From positions 96,238 through 158,331 of the forward strand of contig PAYK01000010.1 in assembly GCA_002714805.1 (NCBI GenBank): a stretch of 62,094 nt of DNA. Direction: 5' to 3'. Below the pieces are notes generated by a model. The model made no database searches, was not told the origin of the DNA, and saw only the letters and a program-made list of their open reading frames with translations. Source of the stretch: Flavobacteriales bacterium (GTDB lineage: Bacteria; Bacteroidota; Bacteroidia; Flavobacteriales; UBA7312). Positions 57,869-62,094 of the stretch are shown here, piece after piece; the first letter of the stretch is position 1, and each line of letters opens with the position of its first letter. A program made the position numbers and the translations under genes.

Positions 57869-57936
57869 GTTCGAAATAAGGACAATTAGGTCCACTAAAG
57901 CGGAATCAATCTCTTTTTGAGATAGAATTCCGCTTT
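57869..57936 (+). repeat. tRNA-3'-end-like repeat with tRNA-Val-type terminator, copy B
   Basis: The 28-base core (57869-57896) differs from copy A at 3 positions. The hairpin that follows (57897-57936) is 36/40 identical to the terminator directly after tRNA-Val (55541-55580), including both nested stems. It follows the helicase gene and could terminate it. The combination makes it a likely copy of a tRNA 3' end. Confidence 0.85.
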
Positions 57937-57964
57937 TTCGTTGTGATAAAATTCAATAATCCAA

Positions 57965-58309
57965 TTAAATAGATTGAAAAAAAATAATTGTATTTAATAT
58001 AGAGTAAAAAAGAGAGGGTAATGTCAAAAGTAAACCATCTTTTGATTTTATTCTTGTATAAACAGCCGTTAGCATCATTATAGTCAATAAAAACGACGTA
58101 ATAGAAATCAATGGATTTAGTGAAAGATGTAACATGCCAATTATCAATCCACACCCACCTAATAATTGACACCATGCAAGAAAAATACGCAAATTATTAT
58201 AACCCCAGCGAGAATATTCAGAATGCATTTTTTTGGATAAAAGAGAATTTAATCCATAATATATAAATGAGATTGATGAAAAGATAATCAAAAAAAGAGA
58301 AGTATTCAT
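57965..58309 (-). CDS. DoxX-like membrane protein
   Basis: A 114-residue four-helix protein. Landmarks of the DoxX-like family are IYYGLNSLLSKKM, EYSRWGYNNLRIFLAWCQLLGGCGLIIG and a final helix. Function of this small form is not established. It is 10 bases downstream of a second related gene, in the same direction, inside the B-C repeat interval. Confidence 0.7.
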   Translation of the reverse strand: MNTSLFLIIFSSISFIYYGLNSLLSKKMHSEYSRWGYNNLRIFLAWCQLLGGCGLIIGMLHLSLNPLISITSFLLTIMMLTAVYTRIKSKDGLLLTLPSLFYSILNTIIFFQSI

Positions 58310-58319
58310 ACTTTAGTGT

Positions 58320-58655
58320 TTAATAGTAAGAAGAAGCAATAAATAATGATAAGATTAAAAGAGATAAGGAGGGTACAAACTTTCTCCAATTATTTTTTGC
58401 TCTAAAGTGAAAAAACTGAGCACAAAGCATTAAAAAAGCCATAGTTGTTGAAGCGAAAAACAAGTATTCATGATGCCAAATTCCCATAACTAAAATTGTT
58501 GCTAGAGAAATTTTTGATGCGCCAACGATGTTTCTTAATAAACTTGATAATCCATATTGTTCAAATTCTATGACAATATTATCGTAACGAAAAACCCAAA
58601 CTATTAATATTGAAATTGAAATTATTATTTGTGATAAAACTAAGACATTTTCCAT
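58320..58655 (-). CDS. DoxX-like membrane protein, paralogue of neighbour
   Basis: A 111-residue protein with four hydrophobic segments. It shares the DoxX-like pattern with the next gene: EFEQYGLSSLLRNIVGASKISLATILVMGIW parallels the EYSRWGYNNLRIFLAW... region. Together with the downstream gene it forms a two-gene pair, probably a small membrane complex; this is inference. Confidence 0.7.
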   Translation of the reverse strand: MENVLVLSQIIISISILIVWVFRYDNIVIEFEQYGLSSLLRNIVGASKISLATILVMGIWHHEYLFFASTTMAFLMLCAQFFHFRAKNNWRKFVPSLSLLILSLFIASSYY

Positions 58656-58723
58656 CAGGTTGTTTTTTCATAAATATAAAAATTTAATTTTAAATATATA
58701 ATGTAATTTAAATTGGTTAAAAA

Positions 58724-58781
58724 GTTCAAAATAAGGACACTTTAGGTCAACAAGAAATGAACCCACTCAAATGAGTGGGTT
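58724..58781 (+). repeat. tRNA-3'-end-like repeat with hairpin, copy C
   Basis: The core (58724-58752) reads GTTCAAAATAAGGAC then TTTAGGTCAACA, one base longer than A and B with a few changes. A perfect 10-bp hairpin follows (58760-58769 with 58772-58781, AACCCACTCA stem), the same stem type as copy A. It lies between the DoxX-like pair and the oligopeptidase gene. Confidence 0.75.
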
Positions 58782-58789
58782 TTATTATT

Positions 58790-60961
58790 CTATTCTTTAA
58801 TACCTTCTAATTTAAATAAGAAAGCATACTCTAATGCAGTTTCTTTCAAACTTTCAAATCGACCTGACGATCCTCCATGCCCCGCATCCATATTACAATA
58901 CATAAGTAATAAATTGTCATTAGCTCTAATATCTCTAATCTTAGCAACCCACTTAGCAGGCTCCCAATATTGAACTTGACTATCCCAATATCCAGTAGTA
59001 ACAAGTAAATTTGGGTAATTAACATCCATAATATTATCATAAGGAGAATATGATTTCATATAATCATAATATTTTTTTTCTTTAGGATTACCCCACTCAT
59101 CAAATTCACTTGTAGTTAAAGGAATAGACTCATCCCACATAGTATTTATTAAATCTACAAAGGGAACTCCAGCAATTACACCATTAAATAATTCTGGCTC
59201 CATATTTATTAGTGCCCCCATTAACAATCCTCCTGCACTTCCACCTTTAGCATATAAATGTTCTGAAGATGTATAGTTATTTTCAATAAGATATTTACCA
59301 CAATCTATAAAATCATAAAATGTATTTTTCTTTTTAAGCAACTTTCCATCTTCATACCAATATCTACCCATTTCTTGCCCACCTCGTATGTGAGCAATAG
59401 CAAAAATAAACCCTCGATCTAAAAGACTTAATCTTACAGAACTAAAATATGGATCAGAGCTACTCCCATAAGAACCATAACCATTTAACAATAACGGATT
59501 TTGTCCATTTTTCTTAAGGTCCTTTCTGTAAACTAATGAAATAGGTATCTCTGTTTTACCATCTCTACTGATTGCAAATATGCGCTCAGATATATAATTA
59601 TCTGAATCAAACTCTCCTCCTAAAACTTTTTTCTGTTTTAAAAGAGTACGCTCCTTAGTTGACATGTTAAAATCATATACAGAACGAGGTGTTGTCAAAG
59701 AAGAATAAACAAAACGAAATAAATCAGTATCAAATTCTAAATTAGCAACAGAATATAATGAGTATGATGGATCATTAAATGTTATATAATATTCAGAATT
59801 ATCATACCAGTTAATCACTCTTGCTTTTCTTAGACCATCACTTCTTTCATTTACTACCAAATATTTCTTAAAAACATCAATACTTCTTATTAACACGTCT
59901 TTACGATGTGGAATAACTTCATGCCAATAATTCTTTGAAGGTGTATTGATAGATGTTTCCATAAGTCTAAAATTTTCAGCATCCCAATTGGTTTTAATGT
60001 AAAATTTATCTTCAAAATGACTTACGGAATACTTTAAATTATTTTCTCTAGGGTGTATTAGCTGCCAATCTCCGAAAGGGTTATCAGCATCTAAGAATCT
60101 ATATTCTGAAGAAAGAGTTTGAGAAGAACCTATCATTAAATATTTTCTTGATTTTGTTTTATAAATAAAACAACTAAAAGTCTCGTCCTTTTCTTCATAA
60201 ACCAAGACATCTTCAGATTGATCTGTTCCTATTATATGTCTATATATTTGATAAGAACGTAATGTGACCTTGTCTTTTTTTGTGTAAAAAATAGTCTTAT
60301 TATCATTAGCCCAAGTAATACGTCCTGTTGTATTTTGAATCTTGTCTTCTAAAATTTCTCCTGTTCTTAAATCTTTGATATAAATAGAATAGTCTCTTCT
60401 GGATAACAAATCAACACTATATGCCATTAAATGATTGTTTTCGCTAACTGATTTATCTCCAAGAGCGAAATAACTTGAACCTTTTGCTATTTCTGGTAAA
60501 TTTAAAATGATTTCTTCCTCAGCATTATCTATATTTTTCTGTCTATAATGAATAGGATAATCTTCGCCTTCCTTATACTTTGAGTAGTATGTAAATCCAT
60601 TGTAACTCACTGGAACAGATTCATCATTCTGTTGAATTCTTGAAATAAACTCATCAAATAAATCATTTTGAAATGATTCCGTACCAGACATTTCTTTTAA
60701 TAAATAATCATTTTCAGCATTTAAATAATTAATAACATCCATAGTTTGAGAATCACTATTATCAGATTCCTTCTGAGAGTCTGTTAAACGCATCCAGTCA
60801 TAATTATCAATAATAGTATCAGTGTGATATATGTTTATTTTAGGTATTTTTTTTGCCATAATATTTGTGTTATTTTTTTCTTTTTTCTTGTTTTTATTTA
60901 CGTTACAAGAAAATATCACAGACACAGATAGTAAAATGAGTAATATTTTTTTCTTTGTCAT
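58790..60961 (-). CDS. Oligopeptidase B (prolyl oligopeptidase family S9), lipoprotein
   Basis: A 723-residue serine peptidase with a lipobox (VIFSCNVN, Cys about 19), then a beta-propeller and a C-terminal alpha/beta-hydrolase. The nucleophile motif is GGSAGGLLMG; the late Asp region is TTGYWDSQVQYWEPAKW and the His region MDAGHGGSSGR. RGGQEMGRYWYEDGK and NGYGSYGSSSDP are PtrB-like. It would cut short peptides after basic residues at the cell envelope. It is flanked by repeat copies C and D. Confidence 0.94.
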   Translation of the reverse strand: MTKKKILLILLSVSVIFSCNVNKNKKKEKNNTNIMAKKIPKINIYHTDTIIDNYDWMRLTDSQKESDNSDSQTMDVINYLNAENDYLLKEMSGTESFQNDLFDEFISRIQQNDESVPVSYNGFTYYSKYKEGEDYPIHYRQKNIDNAEEEIILNLPEIAKGSSYFALGDKSVSENNHLMAYSVDLLSRRDYSIYIKDLRTGEILEDKIQNTTGRITWANDNKTIFYTKKDKVTLRSYQIYRHIIGTDQSEDVLVYEEKDETFSCFIYKTKSRKYLMIGSSQTLSSEYRFLDADNPFGDWQLIHPRENNLKYSVSHFEDKFYIKTNWDAENFRLMETSINTPSKNYWHEVIPHRKDVLIRSIDVFKKYLVVNERSDGLRKARVINWYDNSEYYITFNDPSYSLYSVANLEFDTDLFRFVYSSLTTPRSVYDFNMSTKERTLLKQKKVLGGEFDSDNYISERIFAISRDGKTEIPISLVYRKDLKKNGQNPLLLNGYGSYGSSSDPYFSSVRLSLLDRGFIFAIAHIRGGQEMGRYWYEDGKLLKKKNTFYDFIDCGKYLIENNYTSSEHLYAKGGSAGGLLMGALINMEPELFNGVIAGVPFVDLINTMWDESIPLTTSEFDEWGNPKEKKYYDYMKSYSPYDNIMDVNYPNLLVTTGYWDSQVQYWEPAKWVAKIRDIRANDNLLLMYCNMDAGHGGSSGRFESLKETALEYAFLFKLEGIKE

Positions 60962-61007
60962 ATTTAAAATTTTAAAATGTAAAATTAATTAATAATTTTC
61001 TAAGAAA

Positions 61008-61059
61008 ATTAGAAATAAGGTACGAGAGGTCCACCAAAATTACACCCACTCATTGAGTG
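61008..61059 (+). repeat. tRNA-3'-end-like repeat with hairpin, copy D (degenerate)
   Basis: The core (61008-61036) retains GAAATAAGG and AGGTCCACCA but has diverged elsewhere. A short hairpin, CACTCA (61047-61052) with TGAGTG (61054-61059), echoes the stems of copies A and C. It lies between the oligopeptidase B gene and the Cys-repeat lipoprotein. Confidence 0.6.
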
Positions 61060-61156
61060 ACCTTTGTTTTTTTAATCTGTATTTAAAATCTGATTTTACA
61101 ATAATTACAATTTAAAATGATTCTAAATAAGAAAAAAAAATTATTTTTGGCATATT

Positions 61157-62094
61157 ATGAAAGAAAAAATTTTATTCTCAATTTTAGTAGTTTTTCTGCT
61201 GTGCTGTAAAAAAGAAGATGATCAATCCGGATACAATTGTAGCTCAGGAAATTGTGTCGAAGTTCAAGGAGGTATATATACTAACTACGAAAATTGTATG
61301 GCTGCTTGTAATAATAATAATAACAGTATTGGATACAATTGTATTGAAGGAAACTGTGTTCAAGAAAACAGTGGTATTTACTCAACATTAGCAGGATGCT
61401 TAAGCGTATGTTCCAATAATAATGGAAACGGTTCCGGATCAGGAAGTGGTTCCGGATCAGGAAGTGGTTCCGGATCATCAGTTTCATATAATTGTTTGAA
61501 CGAATCTTGTGTAGATCCTCTTGATGGAACAGGAATTTATTCTAATATAAACGACTGTTTAGATAATTGTTCAAATTCTAATGGCTGTTCAAATAGTTTT
61601 ACCATTAACAACACAAATGAAAAATCTTTAGGTATTGGACCAAGTGAAATTATAAATTTTGGTAATATATGGCAAAACGGAACCACAAATTTTGAAATAA
61701 GAATGTTTACAGCAGATGTCAGTGGTAATGCTAACGGCCCTTCATATAGCGGCTATGGAGATATGATTATTTTAGAATTGCATTCAAATGGCACACCTGA
61801 TGGAACGTATTCATTTTATTCATATGATTTTTTCCCTAGTAATCCGCCAATTAACACCTGTACACCAAAATATATTATCAATCAAAATATGAGTTCGTAC
61901 TCCAATAAAATGGTTTTCCCTAATGATGCGACCTCATCAAATTTAATTTCAGTTACGAATAACGGCGGAAATAATTATACTGTTGAATTTGAATTTAATA
62001 GTACAGATGGTACATTTGAAGGATGCTACTCAGGACCACTAACTTATTGGAATACATCTGGTGGTAGTGGTAGTGGTAGTGGTAGTGGTAGTGG
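61157..62094 (+). CDS. Cys-repeat lipoprotein with Gly-Ser linkers, partial
   Basis: An open frame from ATG 61157 runs to the window edge (312 codons, no stop). It has a lipoprotein signal (LLCCKKED, Cys about 16-17). Three about 28-residue Cys modules follow, each with the pattern YNC-x4-C-V...GIY...C-x3-C, separated by Asn-rich and GSGS linkers. A larger beta-rich domain follows (from FTINNTNEKS to GCYSGPLTYWN), and the window ends inside a Gly-Ser repeat. Function is unknown; a surface-exposed role is inferred. The C-terminus is outside the window. Confidence 0.8.
   Translation, partial: MKEKILFSILVVFLLCCKKEDDQSGYNCSSGNCVEVQGGIYTNYENCMAACNNNNNSIGYNCIEGNCVQENSGIYSTLAGCLSVCSNNNGNGSGSGSGSGSGSGSGSSVSYNCLNESCVDPLDGTGIYSNINDCLDNCSNSNGCSNSFTINNTNEKSLGIGPSEIINFGNIWQNGTTNFEIRMFTADVSGNANGPSYSGYGDMIILELHSNGTPDGTYSFYSYDFFPSNPPINTCTPKYIINQNMSSYSNKMVFPNDATSSNLISVTNNGGNNYTVEFEFNSTDGTFEGCYSGPLTYWNTSGGSGSGSGSGS
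61430..61477 (+). repeat. 18-bp tandem repeat encoding Gly-Ser linker
   Basis: The unit GGTTCCGGATCAGGAAGT occurs twice in full and once in part (12 bases), in frame with the lipoprotein, giving GSGSGS. Near-identity of copies suggests recent slippage. Confidence 0.9.
62059..62094 (+). repeat. GGTAGT hexanucleotide repeat at the window end
   Basis: The final 36 bases are GGT/AGT codons in tandem, reading Gly-Ser, and the window ends within them. It may be an assembly break at a repeat. Confidence 0.9.

Noticed and set aside
56157-61059. Integron attC array
   Set aside because: The cores lack recognisable attC inverted sites with GTTRRRY/RYYYAAC ends, and no integron integrase is in the window.
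56157-61059. Insertion sequence or CRISPR array
   Set aside because: No transposase, no terminal inverted repeats, and the spacing of copies (about 0.9-2.3 kb) is far too long for CRISPR.

Overview
The window is AT-rich DNA from a Bacteroidota bacterium, most likely a marine Flavobacteriales-type organism; the genus cannot be named from the sequence alone. The evidence is a set of type IX secretion (T9SS) and gliding genes (porV, porU, a porP/sprF-like gene, gldJ, gldA), secreted proteins with T9SS C-terminal sorting domains, several TonB-dependent receptors with an ExbB/ExbD/TonB-type energy system, and promoters with the Bacteroidota -7 box TAnnTTTG. Both window ends cut through genes.

Layout. 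Positions 1-3.3 kb hold a truncated LPG-synthase-like membrane protein divergent from ruvC, then HIT and greA. At 3.3-11.1 kb a three-gene operon on the minus strand encodes a large TonB-dependent receptor, a 1373-aa T9SS cargo protein and a PorV/PorQ-family porin. At 11.3-16.7 kb are a Rieske-like lipoprotein, a PKD-containing T9SS protein, ahcY, a phosphopantetheinyl transferase, a GGGP synthase and a NadR-like ATPase. A TPP riboswitch at 16.8 kb precedes a probable thiamin receptor gene. From 19 to 33 kb the genes are mostly housekeeping: ribF, atpDC, a lipoprotein hydrolase plus BtuB-like receptor, mazG-like, dtd, rsgA, gldA, metK (with an S-box-like leader), der, era, an ABC-F gene and initiator tRNA-Met. 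At 33-42.7 kb ispF-porV-porU runs on minus and porP/sprF-gldJ-murF on plus. At 42.7-55.4 kb come Wzz and SLBB polysaccharide export proteins, an acyl-CoA dehydrogenase, anmK, an amino-acid dehydrogenase, an MscS channel, nhaD, exbB-exbD-tonB-like and folC, ending at tRNA-Val.

The accessory zone is 55.46-62.09 kb, downstream of tRNA-Val. A hydrolase gene is cut short at the tRNA terminator. Four same-orientation copies of a tRNA-3'-end-like repeat, each followed by a hairpin, separate one- or two-gene modules: the truncated hydrolase; a small basic protein plus DEAD-box helicase; two DoxX-like proteins; an oligopeptidase B; and a Cys-repeat lipoprotein. One copy carries nearly the same terminator as tRNA-Val (36 of 40 bases). 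This looks like serial accretion of small gene modules at a tRNA locus and is the best candidate for something undescribed. No integrase, transposase, CRISPR array or rRNA was seen.

How the genes work together: the T9SS components (PorV, PorU, PorP/SprF-like, GldJ) would export and anchor the cargo proteins encoded at 3.3-7.5 and 11.7-13.4 kb, and the ExbB-ExbD-TonB module would power the three TonB-dependent receptors. Start codons were moved inward from the longest reading frame where the N-terminus, a promoter box or a neighbour overlap argued for it; these cases are noted.
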